A stretch of DNA of 64,000 nt from the NCBI GenBank assembly GCA_032622095.1, contig CP136066.1, forward strand, positions 232,442,961 to 232,506,960. Direction: 5' to 3'. This document shows positions 31,201 through 42,190 of the stretch, piece by piece. How positions within the stretch are numbered: the stretch's first letter is position 1; each line of letters opens with the position of its first letter. The notes beneath the pieces were generated by a model, which was given only the letters and a program-made list of their open reading frames with translations, searched no databases and was not told the origin of the DNA. The position numbers were made by a program, and so were the translations under genes. Source of the DNA: Siphonodentalium dalli. Taxonomy: Eukaryota > Mollusca > Scaphopoda > Gadilida > Siphonodentaliidae.

Positions 31201-32500
31201 AACCCATGTTTTGATTTTATTTGTTGCATTTCATCATATTGAACTAAGTTTGGCCCCAAATGGCCCAGATAGAGGCCATTCTCAGAAATTAATGACCAAA
31301 AATGCATATTTTGGGGTAGGGCGGGTGTCGGGTAAGGCAAAAGAAACTTGGCCCACTCATTTTTATTCACTCTATATGTGGCAAAAAACATCTAAAGAAC
31401 TGTCTGAGATGTGAATTTAAATAAATATCAAAAGACTGGGTGCATACATTATGTTACATTACTGCCATGGCTCATAATGTAAAAGGTAGGGCAGGTCAGG
31501 TCTCCCAAATCTCTGAAATTTCATGTTTTTGGCACCGTGATACAAATTTATCAGTCTCTGAACCCCTGTTTTGATTTTATTTATTGCATCTCATCATATT
31601 GAACTAAGTTTGGCCCCAAATGGCCCAGATAGAAGCCATTCTCAGAAATTAATGACCAAAAATGCATATTTTAAGGTAGGGCAGGTGTCGGGTAAGGCAA
31701 AAGAAACTTGGCCCACTCATTTTTATTCACTCTATATGTGGCAAAATACACGTAGAAAACTGTCTGAGATGTGAATTTAAATAAATATCAAAAGACTGGG
31801 TGCATACATTATGTTACATTACTGCCATGGCTCATAATGAAAAAGGTAGGGCAGGTCAGGTCTCCCAAATCTCTGAAATTTCATGTTTTTGGAACCGTAA
31901 TACAAATTTATCAGTCTCTGAACCCCTGTTTTGATTTTATTTATTGCATCTCATCATATTGAACTAAGTTTGGCCCCAAATGGCCCAGATAGAGGCCATT
32001 CTCAGAAATTAATGACCAAAAATGCATATTTTGGGGTAGGGCGGGTGTCGGGTAAAGCAAAAGAAACTTGGCCCACTCATTTTTATTCACTCTATATGTG
32101 GCAAAATACATCTAAAGAACTGTCTGAGATGTGAATTTAAATAAATATCAAAAGACTGGGTGCATACATTATGTTACATTACTGCCATGGCTCATAATGT
32201 AAAATGTAGGGCAGGTCAGGTCTCCCAAATCTCTGAAATTTCATGTTTTTGGCACCGTAATACAAATTTATCAGTCTCCGAACCCCTGTTTTGATTTCAT
32301 TTATTGCATCTCATCATATTGAACTAAGTTTGGCCCCAAATGGTCCAGATAGAGGCCATTCTCAGAAATTAATGACCAAAAATGCATGTGAATTTATATA
32401 AATATCAAAAGACTGGGTGCATACATTATGTTACATTACTGCCATGGCTCATAATGTAAAAGGTAGGGCAGGTGAGGTCTCCCAAATCTCAAAAATTTCA
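28290..32500. repeat. Interleaved satellite duplications, 1,440-bp and 3,137-bp offsets
   Basis: Monomers at about 29,640-31,060 recur 1,440 bp (four monomers) downstream. The block 28,290-29,270, including the GGTAAAGCAAAAG variant and a short-monomer junction, recurs 3,137 bp downstream with its junction at 32,387. Overlapping periods of this kind are what repeated unequal exchange at shifted registers would leave. Confidence 0.72.
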
Positions 32501-33119
32501 TGTTTTTGGCACCGTAATACAAATTTATCAGTCTCCGAACCCCTGTTTTGATTTCATTTATTGCATCTCATCATATTGAATTAAGTTTGGCCCCAAATGG
32601 TCCAGATAGAGGCCATTCTCAGAAATTAATGACCAAAAATGCATATTTTGGGGTAGGGCGGGTGTCGGGTAAGGCAAAAGAAACTTGGCCCACTCATTTT
32701 TATTCACTCTATATGTGGCAAAATACATCTAAAGAACTGTCTGAGATGTGAATTTAAATAAATATCAAAAGACTGGGTGCATACATTATGTTACATTACT
32801 GCCATGGCTCATAATGTAAAATGTAGGGCAGGTCAGGTCTCCCAAATCTCTGAAATTTCATGTTTTTGGCACCGTAATACAAATTTATCAGTCTCCGAAC
32901 CCCTGTTTTGATTTCATTTATTGCATCTCATCATATTGAACTAAGTTTGGCCCCAAATGGTCCAGATAGAGGCCATTCTCAGAAATTAATGACCAAAAAT
33001 GCATATTTTGGGGTAGGGCGGGTGTCGGGTAAGGCAAAAGAAACTTGGCCCACTCATTTTTATTCACTCTATATGTGGCAAAATACATGTAGAAAACTGT
33101 CTGAGATGTGAATTTAAAT

Positions 33120-33403
33120 AAATATCAAAAGACTGGGTGCATACATTATGTTACATTACTGCCATGGCTCATAATGTAAAAGGTAGGGCGGGTGTCGGGT
33201 AAGGAAAAAGAAACTTGGCCCACTCATTTTTATTCACTCTATATGTGGCAAAATACATGTAGAAAACTGTCTGAGATGTGAATTTAAATCATAATGTGAA
33301 AGGTACAAATTTATCAGTCTCTGAACCGCTGTTTTGTTTTTATTTATTGTATCTCATCATATTGAACTAAGTTTGGCCCCAATTGACCCAGATAGAATCC
33401 ATG
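33120..33403. repeat. Broken terminal satellite monomers
   Basis: The unit at 33,120-33,289 is only about 170 bp long. It jumps from the first GGTAGGGC to the second, removing the 190 bp between these two internal copies. It is followed by a further partial, mutated unit (33,290 to about 33,403, ending near CCCAGATAGAATCCATGTGG) with more internal deletions. This is the right-hand edge of the homogeneous array. Confidence 0.88.
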
Positions 33404-33826
33404 TGGCATGCGATCGATGATAAAATATTTGTAATTTATAATTTATTTAATGATGAACTCATAAATATATAACTGTATAATGTTATGGGTCATTCCTTGA
33501 CAGTGATTGAGACATGGCATAGTTCAATTTCTTCTTTATCTTGAACACATCCTTTCATTGTTCATCTCATTCTGTCTCATCTGGATTATTTTTGGCTCAT
33601 GCGTGTTGCACACGTTTCCGTTGAGCCACCATGCAAGATCATGAAGATGTTGCCATATTAGTTCACTTCCTGAAATACATTTATATTTTAATTAGTCTAT
33701 AATTAGGTTTGGTATGAAATATTTTAAATTAGGATTATTTCCCATGCAGTATGTATCACACCACACACCAGTACATTGACAGGTGTGAGGTAACTTGAAG
33801 GCAGAAAAAAAACTTGGTTTCCTTGA
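33404..33826. other. AT-rich spacer, nothing recognised
   Basis: About 420 bp of AT-rich sequence between the satellite edge and the diverged monomers. No open frame, tandem repeat or terminal inverted repeat that I can support. Confidence 0.6.
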
Positions 33827-34352
33827 TACAGTAAAGAACTGTCTGAGATGTGGTTCTAAACTAATATTAAATGACTGGGTCCATAAATTCTTTTATATTA
33901 TTGCCGTGGTCCTTAATATAAAGGGTATGGCAAGTATGGGCCCCCCATATAAGATTTTATGAGTTTCCAAACTACCAGTTTGGATTTTATCCATTGCATC
34001 TCTTAAAATTGAAATAAGTTTGGCCACAATTGACAAAGATATAGTCCATTGTGATAAATAAGTGACCAGAAATGCATATTTTGAGGTAGGGCAGTTCTGT
34101 GTCTGTGTGTAGTTCGGTGTAGTGGCCTTGATTTGGCTGTTATAGGTTCACCGTTGGACGACGGTAGGACAGTTGTGAAGTAAGGTGGGGAAACTTGGCT
34201 CCCCTGATTTTAGCCACTCTATATATGCCTGATTACATCTAATGAACTTTCTTAAATGTGGTTTAAACGAATTTAAAATGAGTGGGTCCATAGATCATTT
34301 GATATTATAGAGAAGACTTTAATGAATAATAAAAAAGGTAGGGCAGCGCCAG
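33827..34352. repeat. Highly diverged satellite monomers outside the array
   Basis: The stretch starts AAGAACTGTCTGAGATGTGG and then follows the satellite order: ATGACTGGGTCCATAAATTC, TTGCCGTGGTCC, GTTTGGATTTTATCC, GAAATAAGTTTGGCCAC, TGACCAGAAATGCATATTTT, GAGGTAGGGCAG, GAAACTTGGCTCC and a second partial start near 34,265. A block of roughly 80 bp (about 34,095-34,175, GT-rich) replaces the usual GGGTGTCGGGTAAGG segment. It is far more diverged than any monomer inside the array. Confidence 0.85.
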
Positions 34353-34660
34353 CTGTTATCTCAGTGGTTATTTACTGTCTATTGCTGTTTAGTTAACTCA
34401 GTATACTCCATCATACTCATTATAAGAGGCCAGGAATAAGTATCAAATACTCATAGTTCTATAATTAAAAATGCGATTAAATAGGCCTAAGACATATGTG
34501 ACTAATAATAACACGCCACCGCTTTTAGACTACTAATGTATACGTATTTATACGTAATATGATGATACGTAAACGTAATTTGCGCCCGCTTGTTAATCTT
34601 TCGTAGGATTTGATGATTAATTAACCATAATTACAAAAATCATACCGGTATATGTAAATG
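34353..34660. other. AT-rich spacer, nothing recognised
   Basis: About 300 bp without an open frame or repeat that I can identify. Confidence 0.5.
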
Positions 34661-34905
34661 ATCATACACTCAAAAAAAATTCATTGTAATATTACGACAG
34701 AAACTGTTGGCAGGAATTGGACCATCAGTAACTGTCGTAAAATTACGAGATCAACGTAATCTGACATTTACAAATTTGATCGTATATTTACAAAATGATC
34801 GTAATATTATGACAGAAAAACTATCGTAAAATTACAACATCATCGTAATGTGAATTTACGGTTTAATCGTAAAATTACATGGCCAACGTAATCTGAAGCT
34901 GAGAA
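34661..34905. repeat. Short dispersed motif cluster (CGTAAAATTAC / CGTAAT)
   Basis: The word ATCGTAAAATTAC and its variants recur at irregular spacings of about 30-70 bp, alternating with CATCGTAAT and AACGTAATCTGA. This looks like a decayed minisatellite or the subterminal part of an unidentified DNA element. No paired terminus was found. Confidence 0.5.
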
Positions 34906-35520
34906 CCTGGTGTGAATTGAACTGTGGTGGGGTCTCAAGCGATCTACCCCTACACATTATAAACAAATGCCAGTAAATGACATAAGTAGCTTGAGGATGG
35001 ATGTGATCCATCGAACTACAGAAAAATTCAACCAGGTCCACAGGTGCTAAATGTCTGCACTATACATCTACAATTATAGATAAAAATCAATGTCCAACAC
35101 CTAATTGTCATGAAATCGACATTTCTCGTACAACAACATTTTGGAACAAAGTTACATACTGGTACCTTGAATAATTAGCCTAACTAATGTAGGTACCAAC
35201 CTGTGCTTTCACCACGACAAAAGATAACAAACTCTGATAATCAACACACGAGTCACAAGGTGATATGCTCGGACAGACAGAGCGCTTGACTACCTGTACT
35301 GGTAAATGCCCTCCGGGGGGGGGTGTCAGAAAACATTTTCAGGCACGTATGCTGATTTTTTACTTTCGACCCTTGTTGGGACCCCCACCCACCATGCGTC
35401 CAAATTTTTCCGACCATTTTTTAACACTAAAGCAGATTTGAGGGGAATTCATTGTAAACAGCTGTATATGAATTTCTGTGCATACTATTTGTCATGGATG
35501 TTAACATTGGCATGTAAATA
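34906..35520. other. Non-coding stretch with G/C-run sequence
   Basis: No gene recognised. A frame of 71 codons at 35,306-35,521 crosses a G9 run and has no family signature. The word TTTTCAGGCACGTATGC here recurs in weak inverted form near 35,780, suggesting an old inverted repeat around the HINE-1 core fragment. Confidence 0.45.
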
Positions 35521-35572
35521 GGAACGGGTCATTCGGCCAAAAAAACATGGCGGCCATCTTGGATTTCAAAAT
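35521..35572 (-). mobile_element. Inverted fragment of the HINE-1 core repeat
   Basis: CGGGTCATTCGGCCAAAAAA, then CATGGCGGCCATCTTGGATT, is the reverse complement of the core unit tandemly repeated at 43.2-45.1 kb and 49.9-51.3 kb. Only about 50 bp is present, with no flanking element ends. Confidence 0.8.
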
Positions 35573-35822
35573 TTGCAACAAAATACAACACAATAACTGC
35601 CTGCAGTCAGTTTAGCAGTTAGAATTACATTATTTCTCTTATTCTAAGGTGTTTTAAGCCAAATTCATTGAAAAAAACAGTCAAAAAACTTGCAGGAAAA
35701 AAAGTTCTGAGTTGCGAAAAAAATTGTTTGTTAGTCCCATCGACCAAACCACCCACCCAGTGACCCACCCCCCCGCATAAGTGCCTGTAAAAAATACCCC
35801 CCCCTGCCCGACCCCCATAGGC
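35573..35822. other. Non-coding, C-run-rich spacer
   Basis: Contains several C7-C8 runs and A runs. The minus-strand frames of 96 and 65 codons that cross it are rich in proline/glycine and low-complexity residues and show no domain. Confidence 0.5.
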
Positions 35823-36002
35823 ATAATATGATAATAACATTGGAGGAACAGAGGGAACATGGACTACCGGTGTACCTACATTTAATGATAATAACATTGG
35901 AAGGACAGGAAACACCGGCTACCTTCATCTAATTACTAGTATAATAACATGGGAATATTAACAGAGGAAACACAGGCTACTTTCATCTAATTACTAGTAT
36001 AA
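35823..36002. repeat. 55-60-bp minisatellite, three units (host site of HINE-1)
   Basis: Units begin near 35,826, 35,887 and 35,941, each with ATAATAACAT(T/G)GGAA, AGGAAACAC, GGCTAC, TTCATCTAATTACTAGTA. A fourth unit with the same opening (TAACATGGGAATATTAACAG) lies at 45,236-45,281, directly after the 3' end of HINE-1. The array therefore seems to have been split by the HINE-1 insertion with its nested cargo. Confidence 0.85.
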
Positions 36003-36037
36003 GGGACCTTGTCCAATTCCGACGGAGTTTCCGTCGG

Positions 36038-36250
36038 TGATCGGAGCTTTTAATCGGAGTTTTAATCGGAGTTTTCTCCCTCATCATCGGAATTTCTTAG
36101 ATCGGAGTTTTTTCTCCGATCAAGAACTCCGATCAATTCCGGTGAAAATTCCGATGAACTCTGAACAAAACTCCGATGAAATCAGAGTTTTTCTCCGATA
36201 TGAAAACTACGATGTTAAAACTCCGATTTAATCAGATTTCATCGGAGTTT
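36038..36250. repeat. Left subterminal ATCGGAGTTTT motif cluster
   Basis: At least a dozen copies of TCGGAGTTTT or its complement AAAACTCCGAT in about 210 bp, in both orientations and able to form hairpins. The matching cluster lies inside the right terminus. Such arrays in Harbinger-type elements are thought to bind transposition proteins; that role is inferred. Confidence 0.8.
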
Positions 36251-37010
36251 TCTCCGATATCAAAACGGCGATGTGATTTGAGTTTTGTGTAATAATTTCA
36301 TTTTTATTTATGCCAAACTTCCTCTGAAAAGTTGAGAAAGTCACCAGAAAAAGTTGAACAGACGGTTCGTTTATGGGGAAATCCTTGTGATGAAGGGAAT
36401 ACACATCCCATCTCCGATTATAATTTAAACTTTTGCTGAGAAAACTGGAAAAATCTAGCTTTAATATCGAGTAAATCATAACATTTTATTACGTGATTGT
36501 TGGTTGCGTCATTTTCAGTTTGTCGCTTTCGCAAAACACGTTGTTTATTTATCTGGTGCGATGGTATTACTCGTCTCTTAAAAATGAATAATCCCTACGA
36601 TTCCCAATATCAATAAAAAATAAAAATAAATCCAACTTCCTTATTTGGGTGAGGCTTGATTCTGCCGTCACTGGATTGGTCCGGCTCTTCCATCAATTAT
36701 ACAGGATCTTCCAATAACCTCCCGATTGATCCACTCTTCCGGTTTGCAACACAACACACACACGTGGTTTTCACTCGACCGAAGTTGAATTAAGAATCGC
36801 AAAGTTGGTTCAAACGATATAATTATTCAGAAAATGGCAACAAGAAATAGATCTTTGGTTTGTTCAGGCGGATTTGGAAACATTAGAAGACAATTTCAGT
36901 ACTGATACCAGTACGTTGTAATACCTGGGTACCGGTATGTCATTGAAAATGGAATAATTATTTGCACCCCCAGCCGGGATTGAAATGGATTATTCCATAT
37001 TAAACTGCAC
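36251..37010. other. Interior of outer Harbinger-like element, left part
   Basis: AT-rich, no domain recognised. A minus-strand frame of 83 codons (36,228-36,479) overlaps the motif cluster and is not credible as a gene. Ends at the TTA target site of the inner element (37,011-37,013). Confidence 0.5.
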
Positions 37011-38460
37011 TTAGGGGTCATCTCAAAACTACTATCGGGATCCCGATAAATATCCCGATAGGATTCCGATAACTCAAAACTATCTTCTAAATTTCCTGAT
37101 AGATTCCGATAGAGCGGTCACCATTTCCCGATAATATTCCGATACCGCATCTAAATATTCCGATAACACGCTGATTTCCCGAAAAATTTCCGAAAGTAAT
37201 GTACGTAGCGTATTACCAACTTTCCGATAATTTACCCATTTATTTCAAGAACAATTAGGCCTATGTCTGTTTTGATAATCGACGAATCGAGCATGTTGTT
37301 TATGCTCGACGAATCGAGCATGTTTGTTTATGTTTCCGGTTCTATTTGTTGTCATTACTTTTGGATTCGTCCACAGCCTCCTTCGTAAGCATATTTTTAT
37401 TGGGGTGGAAGCTTGTTTAAAAGAATTAAAACTCTACACGTTTCATGTTTTGATTCCAAGTTATTAAATTGTCCATTGAATTCTTTATGCATATTATTCA
37501 TACAGCACATATCTCCTAGAAACGCTCTGAAGGAAACGTAAAAAGGAATGGTTTCATAAAGGTAGTATCCCTTCAACACTAGCAATAGACTGTTCCAAAG
37601 TGAACGTGATAAAAAATTGAAATATATATTTGATAAAACTCTTTTGGCCCTAGAAATGTTCTCAAATAAAACTGTCATTTGATTTGATTTTTTCCCTCAT
37701 TCATCACAAGATCGAATAATATTTTATTTTAATACACTGAGTGAGCAATTTTGAGAATTCAATAAAGTTTTGATCGAAAAGTTCAACAACATTTTCGATT
37801 TTCTCTTCAGTTACACGTCCCAACGTCACGCCAATTCAGCCCAATATTGTGGGCACGGGGATTGGCTGGATTAGTACCCAAATAAATTATGTTGTTAAAG
37901 CGCATTAACAAATACATAATCTTGAGTATATTCTCCACACTATAATCGAAAAATACAAAGGAATGGACACATGATTCAATCCAAATTGTTTATTTAAAAA
38001 ACACTCCCGCCAAGAAACCCCCACTGATGACGTGCGCAAAAAATATGTACCTACAGCAAACACGTGTTGGAAATTGGGGCGCACAATGGGGACTCATTTA
38101 TCATGGCTATATCTATTACCCATTCGGTAATTCATAAATGACATTCATTGCAAATTCAAACAGAATATATCTTAGATTTAGTATTACTATCAATTGACCA
38201 TTTATCGAATGCTGTCATTGAACTTATTGATCAGCTGATGACGATGAAAAAATCTAGGAACCTTGTCGACGTCATTGCAGCAATGATAAAATACTGTAGC
38301 ACAAATTTATGTGCATCGGCCGTTTTGTTCTCTCGTTTGATTAATAAAATTATTATTCTGCGCGCATTGACAATTATATAATCTTGAGTATATTCTCCAC
38401 AATGTCATCTAAAAATACAAAGGAATGGACACACGATTCAATCCAAATGGTTTATTTAAA

Positions 38461-39630
38461 CGAGAGGCCGATCACGATCGGCAGATGTTAAAATTTAATA
38501 TGATCGGATAAATGAGAGTTTTGGTGTTCAATTATAGAGTATACTGTTATGTACTATTATAGACAAATGTGCATAACACAAATTATTGGAATTTATGGGT
38601 CACTGGCATTTATATAAGAGAATGCACTGGTACAGAATCTGTAATGCTAAACCGCCACAGCCAGCAAGCCCATGGGTTAAATGTGTAGGTGTGACCTGGA
38701 CATGGAATACTTGGGTTAAGAGAGTCCAATTTAAGTTTACAATAATAATGTGTCCTAGTATACAGATAAGCAACCTCACCACTGACCCATTAATATCAAT
38801 TATATAGCAGCACAGATGTCCATGTCTACTGTTAATAGCATGTGATGTTTATTGTTGAATCTTTATTTTAAATTAGATGCCATAGCCTTATGTATCAGAT
38901 TATTTGCACATTGGCATAAGTCCAAAGGCAATTGGTGAATTGGATTTAATGTTGCTCCAAACAGATTTACCAGCACATAACACAAGATTTTGGACCGATT
39001 TAATCAAATTTGGTGTGGTGATTCGGGGTACCCTTGGCAGAGTTATAATGGTGTTAGTTTTTCAATTTTTTTTAACTTATTTAAAAAAATTAAAGGGACA
39101 CATTGGAAATCTTTTTATCATAATCATCAATATCTAAATGAAAACAAATGACAATGTTTTTTTATTATTATTATAAAAGTTAAAAATATTTTTTTTTTTA
39201 AATCGATTCAATTTTTCAATTTTTTTTTCGAAAAAGGGTCATAACTCCTTTAAAATTAATTGGATCAAACCCATATTCGAACACGATCTGTATTTTGGGC
39301 TGAGAAACTCACATACCAAATTTGGTTCCAATCAGATAAAAAATGTTTGAGTTATGGCAGAATGCGTGAATTCTAAGTCGAAAAAGGGCCATAACTCTGT
39401 ACAAAAAAGTTGGATCAAACCCATATTCGAACTCGATCTGTATTTTGGGCTGAAAACCCCATATACAAAATTTGGTTTTGATCAGGTAAAAAATGTTTGA
39501 GTTATCGCATTACACGTAAAGTGTCTACGGACGGACAGACGGACGGACAGACGGACGGACGGACGGACGAACGACGAGTGGTCAATCCGGACAACGACAC
39601 TATGTTTACCATACATGGTATGGGTAAACA
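38461..39630 (+). mobile_element. Core-repeat element with ACGG tract and 3' hairpin (Helentron/pearl-like)
   Basis: A 1.17-kb insertion splits copy B of the 462-bp repeat, with a possible TAAA duplication (38,457-38,460 and 39,631-39,634). It contains two 150-bp core units (about 39,229-39,378 and 39,379-39,525) beginning CGAAAAAGGG(T/C)CATAACTC, then an ACGG/ACAG microsatellite, then a 12-bp-stem hairpin with one bulged G (39,603-39,630, arms TGTTTACC and GGTAAACA) right at the end. This order is the plan of bivalve pearl elements and other non-autonomous Helentrons. Family assignment is inferred. The 77-codon frame near 38,904 and the 73-codon frame near 38,586 have no recognisable domain. 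Confidence 0.6.
39527..39571. repeat. (ACGG)n microsatellite
   Basis: About eleven tetranucleotide units, mostly ACGG with two ACAG interruptions, between the core repeats and the terminal hairpin of the element. Confidence 0.95.
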
Positions 39631-40040
39631 TAAAAACACTCCCGCCAAGAAAGATCAAGAAACGCCCACTGATAACGATCGAGCAACAGAAATTTGTACC
39701 TGCGAACACGTGGTGTTGGAATGTGGGGCGCACAATGGGGACTGTCATCTATCATGGCTATATAACTATTAGCCATTCGGTAATAAATAAATGACATTCA
39801 TTGCAAATTCAAACATAATATATCTTAGCTTTAGTGTTAGTATCAATTGACCATTTATCGAGTGTTTCCATTGAACTTATTGATCAGCTGATGACGATGA
39901 AAACACCTCGGACCTTGCCGGCGTCAGCGCAACAATAATAAAATACTGTATAGCACAAATGTGCATCGATCGGCCGTTTTGTTCTCTCGTTTGATTAATA
40001 AAATTATTATTCTCCGCGCATTAACACTGCCAAATACTCA

Positions 40041-42190
40041 AGTAAATTGGCCATATCATGATGTGAAAAATCAAAGAAATGACATTGTTTAACATTAGTT
40101 ACTTTTATTTGAACACAAGAGTTCACGAGACAAACGCGGCTATTTTTAAATTGAAAGTGCGCATTAATTCCGAATAGTGCTGCATTTACCGCGAATTACT
40201 TATCGGCACTGTCTTGTCATTTTATATTGAATATGATTGCTCAAAATTTTCCTAAAGAGAAAGCACTTTTCTCGATCATAAGATACAATGTAGACACGAA
40301 AGAATTGTTTAATTTATTAATTGCACAAGATATGTGCGGTACGAATGTATTGACTGCAATGTCAAGGTCAAAAACCGGTGCGTTGTAAATTGAAGTAAAC
40401 AAAAAAACACGTGCGTTGTAATCGATGGCACAATGTTGACTAGTTTGGACTAATAATGCAGTCAATTGTAACTGAATTTACACGTAACTATCCAAGAGTT
40501 GATAGGCCACTTGATGATTTATTTTATGTTTCATTTCACCACGTAGCCATGGCTTAAAACATTAATAAATCACTCAATTTCGTGATATGGTTTTCCGACA
40601 GAGAAATTGAAACTGAATGTCACATTGATCTGTTGATAAAACAAAACTTACCTTTCGTTTGTTTATTACATTTATTGTTATAAAATATAAATATAAAACC
40701 TACTAAATATTCACCACACTATCATGCTTGGGGAGGGGGATTCACAACTCTGGATTTGTTTTTTTACTCCCAGTCCCCATCCATACAGATGAACATAATT
40801 TCATAAATCAGGAGCCACATAACATTTAGTAATAATACATGTTTTCCCCCAAAAACTTTGACGTCACCAGAAAGTTCTGTTGGCTGGAGGTAATATTACT
40901 GTTGGGTAAAAAGCAGCCCATGCACACATTTAATTGTCAGTTAAATGTTATGATTACTTCGCGTATTTATAACCTTTGCACTGCAGATTTGCATGGAATT
41001 TTCCATTCATATTTCCACACGCTCTTTATTTACCATATTACGATTCATGAAAAAGTATGGAATATTACTGCTAAATGTTGCTAAAACTTTACATGTACAG
41101 CAGGACACCCCCCCCCCCCCCCATATGTCATGTTTCGAAATTCTATAGCCTACTCTTGACTAAAGGGTAGAGAATCGTGTAGATATTCATGGCGTGCATG
41201 ATCGATCTACCCCCCCCCCCCCGAAACTGCATGACCATGCATAATGTAGGCATAACAGCAAAATTTCCTGCTTAGGCTAAAGTTAAACCCACTGTGGATA
41301 TATATTTTTCTTTCTACGGCTGTCTACTGGCGAGATTTGTTGTTTCCATGCATGTGCCGGTAAACAAAAATGCAATTGCCATGATTGCGTTATAAAGCAC
41401 ATCAAATGCTGCATGGACATCGCACATATTCCAATATAAATTTCGCCTAGGCTATGTATATTCGGAATATAGGCCTACGTGTACACAGGCCCGATATTTT
41501 TTTTAAGCTTGAGTTAAATTGTCCCATGTTTGAAATTGTTTTATAAATCCGTTCACTGTGTGAAATCTTCGAGACGTATTACTCTGCAATGCCACGTGTG
41601 TTGTTCCCAGAAACGTAAATATTGATGACCCCAATTCCTGGAATCGGGCTAAAAATAGAACATATACGACATCTCGTGTTAAGACTGCACTCGATTGTGC
41701 ATGCATTAATTGTGTCGTCGGCGATTCGCGATTAAATACAAATCTTTTACATTTGCCATAATATATGTATTTCTTTATTTCCTCCATATTTAAAAGTCGG
41801 ATGTATTTAAACATATTACAAACACAATTAAGCTTTGAAGATAGTAGCCACTGCATGCAACGCCGAAATAAATCTTAGAATTTAATCAATTGATGGATCT
41901 GTTCTATTTTTAGAAAGTGAAAGTAGCCACTTGCATTAAGGCCTATACTATACATATTTGGGTATGCTCCCCGTGAATTTATTTATTGATTTTGAAGATT
42001 TCCCGATGGGTGGGGTGTATTGTCCAGGTAAAATACCGATATTGTATACGTAGCACCCACTGATCACCACAGTATAACATATAATAGTTCTACGACACGT
42101 GCCCCCTGATACTTTAAAACTTTATACTAACGATTTCTCATGTTAGGAAACTATTAAATCAATAATAAAGATAGGCCTATAAAACATAAA
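40041..42190. other. Right interior of inner Harbinger-like element, nothing recognised
   Basis: About 2.1 kb of non-coding sequence. The longest frame is 117 codons on the minus strand (41,503-41,856), with no family signature. Two C runs (C16-17 near 41,107 and C13 near 41,210) are the only low-complexity tracts of note. Confidence 0.5.

Larger units (their letters stand above)
19801..32387. repeat. 257-bp deletion variant of the satellite monomer (seven copies)
   Basis: Seven monomers jump from AAAAATGCAT straight to GTGAATTTA, losing 103 bp that in a full unit run from about offset 246 to 348. Junctions are at about 20,047, 22,822, 25,239, 25,856, 27,553, 29,250 and 32,387. The flanks of the deletion share only AT. 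The same junction in all seven argues for one deletion followed by amplification inside larger blocks. None occurs left of 19.8 kb. Confidence 0.93.
1..33119. repeat. 360-bp tandem satellite array, about 94 monomers
   Basis: Head-to-tail copies of a roughly 360-bp AT-rich unit fill the first half of the window and continue off the left edge. Each unit starts near AAATATCAAAAGACTGGGTG and ends near GATGTGAATTTAAAT. Neighbouring units differ by a few substitutions, for example GGCCCCATA, GGAACCGTA or GGCACTGTA near offset 110, TTGGGG or TTAAGG near offset 250, and ATGTAGAAA or ATCTAAAGA near offset 330. Length arithmetic gives about 94 units if seven are 257 bp long. The unit length is close to two nucleosomal repeats, as in many animal centromeric or heterochromatic satellites; that role is inferred, not shown. 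Each unit carries the word GGTAGGGC twice, 190 bp apart. Open frames of 66-67 codons on both strands recur because 360 is divisible by 3 and the unit lacks stops there; they are not treated as genes. Confidence 0.97.
37899..40040. repeat. 462-bp tandem repeat inside the inner element, second copy interrupted
   Basis: Copy A starts near 37,899 (CGCATTAACAAATACATAATC) and copy B near 38,361 (CGCATTGACAATTATATAATC). Copy B stops at 38,460 and resumes at about 39,631 (AAAAACACTCCCGCCAAGAAA), running on to TTCTCCGCGCATTAACACTG near 40,026. A more diverged third unit seems to follow. Shared words include GGGGCGCACAATGGGGACT, TTATTGATCAGCTGATGACG and GGCCGTTTTGTTCTCTCG. Confidence 0.87.

Noticed and set aside
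129-33111. Recurring 61-70-codon open frames on both strands of the satellite
   Set aside because: They occur because a stop-free stretch lies in a unit whose length is a multiple of 3. They exist on both strands at once, have no domain, and vary with the satellite substitutions without sign of codon constraint.
1-33119. CRISPR-like or gene-family interpretation of the regular 360-bp spacing
   Set aside because: The whole unit is repeated with no unique spacers, and the setting is eukaryotic; it is a satellite.
1-33119. CENP-B box in the satellite monomer
   Set aside because: The GGGTGTCGGG segment does not fit the TTCG....A..CGGG pattern; no convincing box was found.
38904-39137. 77-codon frame with a fairly protein-like first half (SPKAIGELDLMLLQTDLPAH)
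   Set aside because: It could be a captured exon relic, but it has no ATG, ends in a low-complexity tail, and I cannot match it to a family.
41100-41225. C-run tracts as i-motif/G-quadruplex regulatory sites
   Set aside because: Single uninterrupted C runs without the four-tract pattern; more likely simple repeats or sequencing-prone homopolymers.
41503-41856. 117-codon minus-strand frame as a gene
   Set aside because: No recognisable domain, no splice context, and it lies inside a non-autonomous transposon; best read as a chance frame.
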